Source: CAYQMF01 sp964418595
GTDB taxonomy: Bacteria; Planctomycetota; UBA1135; UBA2386
Length of the DNA stretch: 64,000 bases
Direction: 5' to 3'
NCBI GenBank assembly: GCA_964418595.1
Contig: CAYQMF010000013.1
Coordinates: 1-64,000, forward strand
The position numbers and the translations under genes were made by a program. The notes under the pieces are model-generated. The model did no database searches, was not told where the DNA came from, and worked only from the letters and a program-made list of their open reading frames with translations. Positions 8,807 to 16,043 of the stretch are shown here, piece by piece. The first letter of the stretch is position 1; every line of letters starts with the position of its first letter.

Positions 8807-9931
8807 TCAGCGCGACACCTCGATCTGCAGCGCGCTGCTGAGCCCGAAGCCACCCGCGGCGCAGAGGAAGGCCCATTGCTGGTAGATCGCGGCTCCGGCG
8901 GGCAGACCGAGCGGCACGGCTACGTTTGCGCTCGCTCCGACGACGGGCACCGCACCGAACGGCGCGACCAGTGGCGCCCCCAGCCAGAAGGGCGGGGCTA
9001 CCCCCATGGCTGGGCTGAGGACGACGACCGCCGCTGGCGTGCCGGCCGCGGCATTGCACATCGTGAAGCCGAAGGTCGCCTTGCCGGTCGTGGCCAGGGC
9101 ATCGATCGACGCGTCGGGCGCAGCCGCTCCGCAAGCCATCCCGACGGGCAGGATCACCGGGCTCGCGAGATACGCGAGCCCCGCCTGGTTCGCGGGCAGC
9201 GCGCGCCACAGGAGGCCCGCAGTGTGGTCGTAGACCTGCCCGTTGCTCCACGCGACATACACGTTCCCACCGGCAGCGCCCGACTTGTCCTGCGCGATGC
9301 CGACGGCCACGCCGCCAGGGAACGCGTAGGTCGGCGCCACGAAGCCCACGAGCGCGCCACACAGGTTGTATGTTGCCACTTCGCCGACCGTGCTCACCGC
9401 GAGGATCTGACCCGGGTTGGCGGGGTCGTAGTCGAGGCCGGACAGGATGTTGAGCGGGGCGGCGGGGAACGAGCACAGGATCGCCATGCCCGCCAGGGGA
9501 TCGACCCGGAAGATCGTCGCACCGTTGGTGAGGAACAGGTTCTTGCTCACCGGGTCGACAGCCATGCCGGTCACGGGTTGGCAGGCAGCGGGAATGGGCA
9601 GCGCCGGCAGCGCCGCGCCACCACCGCACGCCAGACGGGGGTACCGGCGCCGCTCGATGGTTGCGAATCCATTGGTCGAGTAGACGACCTCGGCGGTGTT
9701 GTCGACCTCGGTCGCTCCGCTGATCGCGCCCATCGCGGGGCGCGCCGGCGCGGCGAACGCGGGACGGACGATGCCGGGGCCGGCGCCGCCGAACGCCGGA
9801 CTCAGGGACGGGAACTCGGTGGCGTCGCTGCCCGCGCCGGCCGGGCGGTAGGTGAGCAGGTTCTGAGCCGGGGCCGCTGCGGCGGCGAAGGCCAGGGCGA
9901 GGAAGGTGGTGATCGATCGGTGCTTGTGCAT
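8807..9931 (-). CDS. Secreted beta-propeller-like protein with C-terminal beta-rich domain
   Basis: The 374-residue protein begins with a signal peptide (MHKHRSITTFLALAFAAAAAPAQ). The middle has NHL/propeller-like stretches (VTGMAVDPVSKNLFLTNGATIF; SGLDYDPANPGQILAVSTVG; IAQDKSGAAGGNVYVAWSNG). The last 100 residues resemble the shared C-terminal domain (ATFGFTMCNAAAGTPAAVVVL; AAIYQQWAFLCAAGGFGLSSAL). Two Cys pairs in the mature part suggest disulfides outside the cytoplasm. It is convergent with purM. Function unknown; a surface or matrix protein is the most that can be inferred. Confidence 0.75.
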   Translation of the reverse strand: MHKHRSITTFLALAFAAAAAPAQNLLTYRPAGAGSDATEFPSLSPAFGGAGPGIVRPAFAAPARPAMGAISGATEVDNTAEVVYSTNGFATIERRRYPRLACGGGAALPALPIPAACQPVTGMAVDPVSKNLFLTNGATIFRVDPLAGMAILCSFPAAPLNILSGLDYDPANPGQILAVSTVGEVATYNLCGALVGFVAPTYAFPGGVAVGIAQDKSGAAGGNVYVAWSNGQVYDHTAGLLWRALPANQAGLAYLASPVILPVGMACGAAAPDASIDALATTGKATFGFTMCNAAAGTPAAVVVLSPAMGVAPPFWLGAPLVAPFGAVPVVGASANVAVPLGLPAGAAIYQQWAFLCAAGGFGLSSALQIEVSR

Positions 9932-10113
9932 GTGTTCACTCCATTGGGAATCGGGAACACAGTCCTCAGCACGGTGCGGGTTCTGTTGTCACACGGATTC
10001 CCGTGCGCGGCGTCCGTCCCCGCCACGGGCAGGCCCCGGGTCGATGAACAGGGGCGACGCCATCCGGGGCCCTCGGCCAGCGGCACGAGCTTTCGACGGC
10101 GGCCCGTGCGGAG

Positions 10114-10626
10114 CTACGCGAGCGCCGCGCGCACGTGCGCGAGATGGTGGTCGCCGTGCCACGCGTACAGGGCGAGCACGACGCCGACGTTCATCTCCCC
10201 CGAGTCGGGGTGGAGGAGTGTGCGCGCGAACGCCGCGTCGGGTTGCGTTCGCCACACCACCACCCATCGCTCGTGCACGCAGTCGAGAATCTTCAGTGAC
10301 GGATCCACGGGCAACCGCGAATCGGCCAGTTCGGCCCATGCCGCTTCGTCGTACGGCTTGATGGTGGGATGCGTCTCCGTCAGTGCGAGCTTGACTCGGA
10401 TGTACGCGTTCATGTGGCTGTCGGCGATGTGGTGGACGACCTGGCGCACGCTCCAGCCGCCGTCGCGATAGCGCCGCTCCAGCCGGGTATCGTCGGCGTG
10501 TTCCACCAGCGCGCGCAGCCGGGCGGGGAGCGAGGCGATACGTTCGATGAGCGCGATTCGATCGACAGCCGGAAGGTGGGCGGGTCGCTGGAAGCGACCC
10601 AGCGGGTAGCGCGGGTCGGGGGTCAT
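10114..10626 (-). CDS. DinB/YfiT-type metal-dependent transferase or hydrolase
   Basis: The 170-residue protein has the four-helix DinB-superfamily pattern closest to YfiT. One metal-binding His lies in VRQVVHHIADSHMNAYIR and others in ALYAWHGDHHLAHV, with the YfiT-typical TIKPYDEAAWAELADSRLPV between them. In Bacillus the family includes bacillithiol transferases; in other bacteria the thiol cofactor is unknown, so the exact reaction is open. The start at MTPDPRYPLG matches family proteins. In-frame ATGs lie up to 90 codons upstream, but that sequence is low-complexity and out of keeping with the family. The enzyme should be cytoplasmic. A second DinB-type gene lies at 26557. Confidence 0.85.
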   Translation of the reverse strand: MTPDPRYPLGRFQRPAHLPAVDRIALIERIASLPARLRALVEHADDTRLERRYRDGGWSVRQVVHHIADSHMNAYIRVKLALTETHPTIKPYDEAAWAELADSRLPVDPSLKILDCVHERWVVVWRTQPDAAFARTLLHPDSGEMNVGVVLALYAWHGDHHLAHVRAALA

Positions 10627-10840
10627 GGATGGCGCGCCGATCATGCCGGCGGGGGGCATCCCCGCGAGGAACGGCCGACATTTTCGCGGCACCGTGCACT
10701 GGCGAAAAGCATGCGCGGCGGGGGCGCGGAGACTCCGCCGGCCCAATAGAGTTGCGGATCCGCCTGTCACCCCTGCAGCCGTCCCATGCGCGGCACGCGT
10801 CCGCCTGCGGTTGTGGTGACGGCTTGCGCGAGATCCCACC

Positions 10841-11875
10841 ATGCGAAAGACACTCCTCCTCACCACGATCGTTTCTCTCTCCATCTCCGCGACCACCTAC
10901 GGCCAGGTCGTCGCGAGCGATTCGTTCGCCTACACCGGCGCCCTGACCTCGAACGGCTGGGCCGCGCACAGCGGGGCGGGCAACAAGGTGATCATGTCGA
11001 ACGGGACGCACGCGACGCTCGACCAGAGCACCGGCTCGGGCGAAGACGTCAGCAAGACGTTCGGGCCGTTCGGCGCCACGGACACGACGTACGCGTCCTT
11101 CCGGTTCCGCGTGCCTTCCGGCAACCCCGTCAATCCGCTGTCGGGGCTGTACTTCGCTCACTTCAAGGATGCGACCACGGCGTTCCGCGCGCGCACCGGG
11201 GTGCTCGGCCCGGCGGCGGCCGGCGACTTCCGCCTCGCCATCCACGCCGACAACGCCAACCTCACCCTCGGCACGGCGTGGCCGACGGACCTGGCCTTCG
11301 ATACCTGGTACGCGGTCGTCATCTCCTGGAACGCAGGTACCGCCACGAGCGAGCTGTGGCTGAACCCGACCTGCGGCAGCGCGACCAGCATCACGCACAC
11401 CGGGACCTTCACCGGCACGTTGCTCTCCGGATTCGCCCTGCGGCAGTCCAGCGACTACACCGGCTTCATCCACGTCGACGACGTGGTGGTCGGCCGCTCC
11501 TTCGCCGATGTCCTGCCGGGCAGCGGTACCTTCTCCGTGTCGTGCGCCGGCTGCGCCGGGCTCACGCAGACCGCATCCGGCAGCCCGAACGTCGGTGGCA
11601 ACGCCTACTACTCGGTCCCCGGCGCGACCGCGATCTTCCTCGGCCTGAGCAACCTGTGCGTGCCGCTCTGCGCTGCGGGCTGCAACCTCGGCACGGACAC
11701 GACCATCGTGATCTTCGCCGCGGACTTCACGCTGGCGGTTCCCTGCGCGACGCACCTGGTTGGCGCGACGGTGTACACGCAGGGCGTGTCCGTGGGCGCG
11801 GGTGGTTGCAACCCGAACGTGTTCGGCGTGGCGCTCGCCACCTCGGAGACGGTGCGGACGGTCATCGGTAGCTGA
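10841..11875 (+). CDS. Secreted protein with concanavalin-like N-terminal region
   Basis: A signal peptide (MRKTLLLTTIVSLSISATTYG) precedes a beta-rich region, residues about 25-215, of a type seen in secreted glycan-binding or LamG-like proteins (SDSFAYTGALTSNGWAAHSG; DLAFDTWYAVVISWNAGTATS; GFIHVDDVVVG). The C-terminal 110 residues carry many Cys (CAGCAGLTQ, CVPLCAAGC) and end VALATSETVRTVIG. That ending closely matches the end of the protein at 55457 (VALATSETLVIRV), so it is a variant of the shared C-terminal domain. No catalytic residues can be named. The start codon gives a good signal peptide and nothing upstream competes. Confidence 0.78.
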   Translation: MRKTLLLTTIVSLSISATTYGQVVASDSFAYTGALTSNGWAAHSGAGNKVIMSNGTHATLDQSTGSGEDVSKTFGPFGATDTTYASFRFRVPSGNPVNPLSGLYFAHFKDATTAFRARTGVLGPAAAGDFRLAIHADNANLTLGTAWPTDLAFDTWYAVVISWNAGTATSELWLNPTCGSATSITHTGTFTGTLLSGFALRQSSDYTGFIHVDDVVVGRSFADVLPGSGTFSVSCAGCAGLTQTASGSPNVGGNAYYSVPGATAIFLGLSNLCVPLCAAGCNLGTDTTIVIFAADFTLAVPCATHLVGATVYTQGVSVGAGGCNPNVFGVALATSETVRTVIGS

Positions 11876-11918
11876 CCGGCGCGACCTCGGCGATGGTTGT
11901 CGAGGTCGCGGTGGAACG

Positions 11919-12938
11919 ATGAACTGCTCCCTGCTGCTCGCTGGGGCGCTGCTGCTGTTCGGCGCGTCCGCCCCGGCACAGGCCCCGGCTCCCAAGGTCC
12001 AGGTGTTCATCCTCCTGGGCCAGTCCAACATGGTCGGCTTCGGGCGCATCGCCGATCCCGGCAAGAAGGGCACGCTCGAACAGGTCTGCGCGGACGCGGG
12101 CCGGTTCTCGCCTCTGCGCGACGCTGCCGGCAAGTGGGCCGTGCGCGACGACGTCTGGTGCGTGAAGACGACCGTCGGCCAGAAGCAGGGCTGGCTGCAG
12201 CCCGGCTTCGGCGCGCGCGATCAGTTCTTCGGGCCCGAGCTGCAGTTCGGCCACGTGGTGGGCGACGCGATCGAGGCGCCGGTGCTGATCGTCAAGGCAT
12301 CGCAGGGCAACCGCAGCCTCGGCTGGGACATCCTGCCGCCGGGTTCGGAGCGCTTCGAGTTCGGGGGACGTACCTACGCGGGCTACAAGGACACGCCCGA
12401 CTCCTGGGTCGAGGGTGAGCCGAAGAAGGAGGTCAACTGGTACGCGGGCAAGCAGTACGACGACTTCGTGCGCGACATCCGTGAGGTGCTCGGCGACCTG
12501 AAGCGGTTCTTCCCGAGCTACGCAGGGCAGGGGTATGAGGTCGCCGGCTTCGCCTGGTGGCAGGGCCACAAGGACCAGAACGCGGCGCACGCGAGCCGCT
12601 ACGAGCAGAACCTCGTGCGCCTCATCGACTGCCTGCGGCAGGAGTTCGATGCGCCCAACGCACCGTTCGTGCTCGCGACGATCGCGTTCGGAGGGATGGC
12701 GCTCGATGGCCACGGGCTGACGGTGTTTCAGGCGCAGATGGCGGTGAGCGGCGAGAAGGGCAAGTATCCGCGGTTCGCCGGCAACGTGAAGTGCATCGAC
12801 GCGCGCCCGTTCTGGCGCGACAAGGACGCGTCACCGAACCAGCGCCAGGACTATCACTACTGGCACAACGCCGAGACCTACCTCGAGGTCGGCGACGCGC
12901 TCGGCAGGGCGATGGTGGAGCTGCGCGAGCGGCGTTGA
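11919..12938 (+). CDS. Secreted sialate O-acetylesterase-type SGNH esterase
   Basis: After a signal peptide (MNCSLLLAGALLLFGASAPAQ) comes VQVFILLGQSNMVGFGRI. This is the block-I motif of carbohydrate-active SASA/SGNH esterases, with the nucleophile Ser in GQSN. FAWWQGHKDQN near residue 215 is the block-III region, and a late Asp/His (DYHYWHNAETY) near residue 310 would complete the triad. Such enzymes remove acetyl groups from sialic acid or plant polysaccharides outside the cytoplasm. The length of 339 residues is usual for the family in planctomycetes. It follows the secreted protein at 10841 by 43 bases on the same strand and may be co-transcribed. Substrate unknown. Confidence 0.85.
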   Translation: MNCSLLLAGALLLFGASAPAQAPAPKVQVFILLGQSNMVGFGRIADPGKKGTLEQVCADAGRFSPLRDAAGKWAVRDDVWCVKTTVGQKQGWLQPGFGARDQFFGPELQFGHVVGDAIEAPVLIVKASQGNRSLGWDILPPGSERFEFGGRTYAGYKDTPDSWVEGEPKKEVNWYAGKQYDDFVRDIREVLGDLKRFFPSYAGQGYEVAGFAWWQGHKDQNAAHASRYEQNLVRLIDCLRQEFDAPNAPFVLATIAFGGMALDGHGLTVFQAQMAVSGEKGKYPRFAGNVKCIDARPFWRDKDASPNQRQDYHYWHNAETYLEVGDALGRAMVELRERR

Positions 12939-12960
12939 GCGCGCACGGGGTGCAAAGCAG

Positions 12961-14067
12961 CTACTTGCCGCGGTTCTCCGCGGCGCGCCGGATCGCGGCG
13001 TGGGCGCGCGCCAAGCGCTCGGGCCAGACGAAGGTCGGCGCGGTCGACGGGTCGTAGCCCTCGAGGTGGCCGGTCAGGCGCGACTGCGGCTTCGTGTAGC
13101 GGAACTCCGTGTCGCCGAACACCTCGCGGCAGAGCGCGGCGAGTGCCGGGTCGTACTCGACGAGTTCGACGCGCGTGTTCACGTGGTTGTGGTCGTGGTC
13201 GTTCTCGCGGTTGTCGTCGAACCACGACTGCACGCCCTCGGCGAAGTATTCGTGGTGGTTGACGGACGCGTACTTGCCCTTCCACAACCCGGCCTGCATC
13301 GCCGCGTCGTAGGCCGCACGCAGGCGGACGTCGAAGGTCGGGTCCAGGTTGTTCATCCCGCGCAGGTGGATGTTGTGCGCGAGTTCGTGGATGAGGATGT
13401 TCTCGGTCGAGTACGGATCGCCGGCGTAGGCGAGCAGGTTCTCCTCGGCGCAGGAGCAGAACGGATCGCGCTCGCTGCCGCCCATGCCGCGCGCGCGCGC
13501 GTCCCAGTAGTCGCGACCGGTGATGCCGCGGAACTGCGGTTGGCGCTGCTCGCGCATCCACGCCCACTCCGGGAGATCGGTGGTGAACTCGTCGTGCGCG
13601 AGGATGCACAGGCGCGCCCCGCTGCGCACCATCGCCGCGCGCACGTCGGGGCGGCGCGCGAGCATGGCATCGACGATGTAGGCGGCCTCGGCGAGCGCGT
13701 GCGGCGCGACCCGTGCGGACGCGACGATCGGAAGGCCGTGGGCCTCGATGCGCTGCGTGTAGAACGCCGGCACGCTGTCGTCGGTCTCGCCGTCGAAACG
13801 GAACGCCTGCACGAGCGCGACGCTGGTGACCTCGGCCTGCCGGGTGCTTTCCTTGCCGACGATCGTGAAGCGGTGGCCGAGCGTGGTCGTGATCACCGTG
13901 TCCTTGCCGGCCGCGACCGTACCGTTCGGGACCCGCTCGCCGTCGGGGCGCAGCCAGAACACGTCGATCGCGTGTTCGCTCGCGTTGAGGATGCGGAGGC
14001 GCGGGCGCGGCCCGTCGGCCGGGGCCTGCACGACGAGAGCGAGCGCGAGTGCAGCGAGCAGCGGCAT
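12961..14067 (-). CDS. Secreted zinc peptidase with N-terminal pVHL-like beta domain
   Basis: A signal peptide (MPLLAALALALVVQ) is followed by a small beta domain, residues about 20-75. Its sequence (LRILNASEHAIDVFWLRPDGE, then a GHRFTIVGKE strand) resembles the von Hippel-Lindau beta domain that bacteria attach to secreted proteins; this match is by eye. The rest is a metallopeptidase-like domain: HELAHNIHLRGMN supplies the HExxH zinc site, and HHEYFAEGVQSWFDD about 50 residues later supplies the third ligand. Asp/His-rich DNRENDHDHNHVN follows. The gene lies 10 bases downstream of the SOUL gene on the same strand, so the two are probably co-transcribed. Substrate unknown. Confidence 0.8.
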   Translation of the reverse strand: MPLLAALALALVVQAPADGPRPRLRILNASEHAIDVFWLRPDGERVPNGTVAAGKDTVITTTLGHRFTIVGKESTRQAEVTSVALVQAFRFDGETDDSVPAFYTQRIEAHGLPIVASARVAPHALAEAAYIVDAMLARRPDVRAAMVRSGARLCILAHDEFTTDLPEWAWMREQRQPQFRGITGRDYWDARARGMGGSERDPFCSCAEENLLAYAGDPYSTENILIHELAHNIHLRGMNNLDPTFDVRLRAAYDAAMQAGLWKGKYASVNHHEYFAEGVQSWFDDNRENDHDHNHVNTRVELVEYDPALAALCREVFGDTEFRYTKPQSRLTGHLEGYDPSTAPTFVWPERLARAHAAIRRAAENRGK

Positions 14068-14077
14068 CAGGGGGAGT

Positions 14078-14905
14078 CTAACGGCGCTGGCCGCCGGCCA
14101 TGACGCGGCGTCGCACCGGCAGTTGCACCTCGAAGTAGCGACGGTCACCGCGGACCGTCGGGCTGTTGTAGCCCATCGTGCGCAGAGCACCCGCCGCCTC
14201 GTAACCCGGGTTGGCGGCGAGCCAGGCTTCGAGGCGATGGCGCAGGTCGTCGAGCCTGTCGACCGTCTCGTAGCCGCGTGCGCCGATCGTGAGGACCGTC
14301 ACGGCGGGCTGATCGACGACCTCGACGCGACCGTCATGGCCGAGGGGACCGAGGTCGGGCGATCCATAGAGGAACGCCATCGAACCGGGTTCACCATCCT
14401 CGGCGGGGCGATCCATCTGCACCGGCGTGGTCATGGCGATCTCGCGGCGCTGGATGTGCTGGAAGAGCGGCCAGAACGCCGCCATCGAACCGCCACGCAT
14501 GTCGGCACGCACCATGCGGTAGGACGGGTATTCGCGCAGCTCGATCTCGTCGACCGCGACGAACCCGGGGACGCCCTCCGGCAGCTCGGCTTGCATCAGG
14601 GGCGTGAACTCCAGGTCGTCGCGCAGCTCGGTCGCGCGGCGACGAAGCGTCGCCTCGTCGAGGCCCGTGTCGCCGAGCCGAGCCGCACGCGCGTGCGCGG
14701 CCGACCCGGGCGGGAGGCAACGACGCGCCGTCGTCACCGCAGCACGGAGGCGATCCAGCCCCGCGGGCGTGGGCGGTGCTGCCAAGCCGTAGGCGAGCAG
14801 GGCCGCGGCCGTGGCACGCGCGGGCAGGTCGGTCGGGACGAGCAGGCGCTCCTGCGCGGCCAGGGGCAGGAAGGACGAGAGGGTGAGGGCGAGCAGGTGG
14901 CGCAT
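14078..14905 (-). CDS. Secreted SOUL-family heme-binding-like protein
   Basis: The 275-residue protein has a signal peptide (MRHLLALTLSSFLPLAAQ). Residues about 125-275 match the SOUL/HBP pattern: EIELREYPSYRMVRADM, then FWPLFQHIQRREIAMTTPVQM, FLYGSPDLGPLG and VLTIGARGY. SOUL proteins bind heme or related tetrapyrroles, but no single heme-ligand residue is conserved enough to prove this here. Residues 20-120 are an unassigned helical region rich in Ala and Arg. The ATG at 14905 fits the signal; 45 codons upstream are open but low-complexity. It heads a likely two-gene unit with the zinc peptidase. Confidence 0.85.
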   Translation of the reverse strand: MRHLLALTLSSFLPLAAQERLLVPTDLPARATAAALLAYGLAAPPTPAGLDRLRAAVTTARRCLPPGSAAHARAARLGDTGLDEATLRRRATELRDDLEFTPLMQAELPEGVPGFVAVDEIELREYPSYRMVRADMRGGSMAAFWPLFQHIQRREIAMTTPVQMDRPAEDGEPGSMAFLYGSPDLGPLGHDGRVEVVDQPAVTVLTIGARGYETVDRLDDLRHRLEAWLAANPGYEAAGALRTMGYNSPTVRGDRRYFEVQLPVRRRVMAGGQRR

Positions 14906-15038
14906 GCCCTTCGTTCGCCCGCGCACGTCGCGCGGATGCATCGCGTGCGAAACCTGGGCGAGTGTGCATCCGACTGGGCTCGGCCGGCGAAGTGCCGCTG
15001 GTGCGGTCGACGCCCGTCGCCACGCACCCCAGAGAAAC

Positions 15039-15941
15039 ATGAAGTACCTCGCATTCGTCAGTCTCCTCTCCCTCTCCTCCGGTCTCTACGCGCAGACCCC
15101 GACCCACGCCGCGAACGCAAGCGCAGGCAAGGACATCGTGGCGACCGCGATCGGCGCCGGCTCGTTCGGCACGCTGGTGAAGGCCGTCCAGGCGGCCGAT
15201 CTCGTGAAGACCTTGCAGGGCAAGGGCCCGTTCACCGTGTTCGCACCCACCGACGCGGCGTTCGCCAAGCTGGGCAAGGACACGATCGCCAGCCTCCTGC
15301 TGCCCGAGAACAAGGGCAAGCTCACCGCGATCCTGACCTACCACGTCGTTGCGGGCAACATGCCTGCGGGCAAGGTCGTGAAGCAGAAGGCGCTGACCAC
15401 CGTCGAGGGCAGCTCGCTGCCGATCGTCGTCGGTGATGACGGCGTGATGGTCGGGACTGCCAAGGTCGTCACGACCGACGTTCATGCCACCAACGGAGTG
15501 ATCCACGTGATCGACTCGGTGCTGATGCCGCCCAACGACATCGTCGCCGTGGCAGCCAAGGCGGGCTCGTTCAAGACGCTGCTGACCGCGGCCACCGCGG
15601 CCGGCCTCGCCGACACGCTCGCCACGGGTGGTCCGTTCACCGTGTTCGCCCCGACCGACGAGGCCTTCGCCAAGCTCGGTGAGAAGACGATCGCCGACCT
15701 GCTGAAGCCCGAGAACAAGGCGAAGCTCGCGGGCATCCTCGGCTATCACGTCGTCCCGGGCGTGGTGATGGCGGCGGACGTCGTGAAGCTCACCTCGGCC
15801 AAGACCGTGCAGGGCAGCGAACTGTCTATCGCCGTGATCGACGGCAAGGTGCAGGTGAGCGGCGCGAACGTGACCGCCACCGACATCGAGGCCGGCAACG
15901 GCGTGATCCACGTCATCGATCGCGTGATGCTGCCCAAGTGA
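15039..15941 (+). CDS. Secreted fasciclin protein with two FAS1 domains
   Basis: After a signal peptide (MKYLAFVSLLSLSSGLYAQ) the protein holds two FAS1 domains, residues about 28-160 and 165-300. Each has the H1 box (GPFTVFAPTDAAFAKLG; GPFTVFAPTDEAFAKLG) and the H2 box (NGVIHVIDSVLMPP; NGVIHVIDRVMLPK) with the central YHVV motif. FAS1 domains mediate adhesion or matrix binding outside the cell. The two halves are very alike and show a recent internal duplication. Two strong hairpins follow the stop. It is divergent from the SOUL gene across about 130 bases. Confidence 0.93.
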   Translation: MKYLAFVSLLSLSSGLYAQTPTHAANASAGKDIVATAIGAGSFGTLVKAVQAADLVKTLQGKGPFTVFAPTDAAFAKLGKDTIASLLLPENKGKLTAILTYHVVAGNMPAGKVVKQKALTTVEGSSLPIVVGDDGVMVGTAKVVTTDVHATNGVIHVIDSVLMPPNDIVAVAAKAGSFKTLLTAATAAGLADTLATGGPFTVFAPTDEAFAKLGEKTIADLLKPENKAKLAGILGYHVVPGVVMAADVVKLTSAKTVQGSELSIAVIDGKVQVSGANVTATDIEAGNGVIHVIDRVMLPK

Positions 15942-15969
15942 GGCCGGCTGGCCCGCGAATCCGAGCTCA

Positions 15970-15993
15970 GGTCGCGACCCCGCGGTCGCGACC
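15970..15993. terminator. Perfect hairpin after the fasciclin gene
   Basis: GGTCGCGACC occurs at 15970-15979 and again at 15984-15993. Each copy is its own reverse complement, so the two arms form a 10-bp stem around the loop CCGC. It lies between convergent genes. There is no U-tract. Confidence 0.45.
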
Positions 15994-16011
15994 GCCGGCA
16001 CGAAGGGAACC

Positions 16012-16039
16012 ACGGTAGCCGAGCAAGCTCGGCTACCGT
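16012..16039. terminator. 13-bp perfect inverted repeat, likely bidirectional terminator
   Basis: ACGGTAGCCGAGC at 16012-16024 and its exact complement at 16027-16039 are separated only by AA. The stem sits 5 bases from the stop of the convergent metalloprotease gene and 70 bases after the fasciclin stop, the expected place for a terminator serving both. Confidence 0.6.
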
Positions 16040-16043
16040 CTGC

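Noticed and set aside
10627..10896. Longer N-terminus for the YfiT-like protein
   Set aside because: The upstream 90 codons are Arg/Ala-rich, unlike the family, and overlap the start of the divergent secreted-protein gene.
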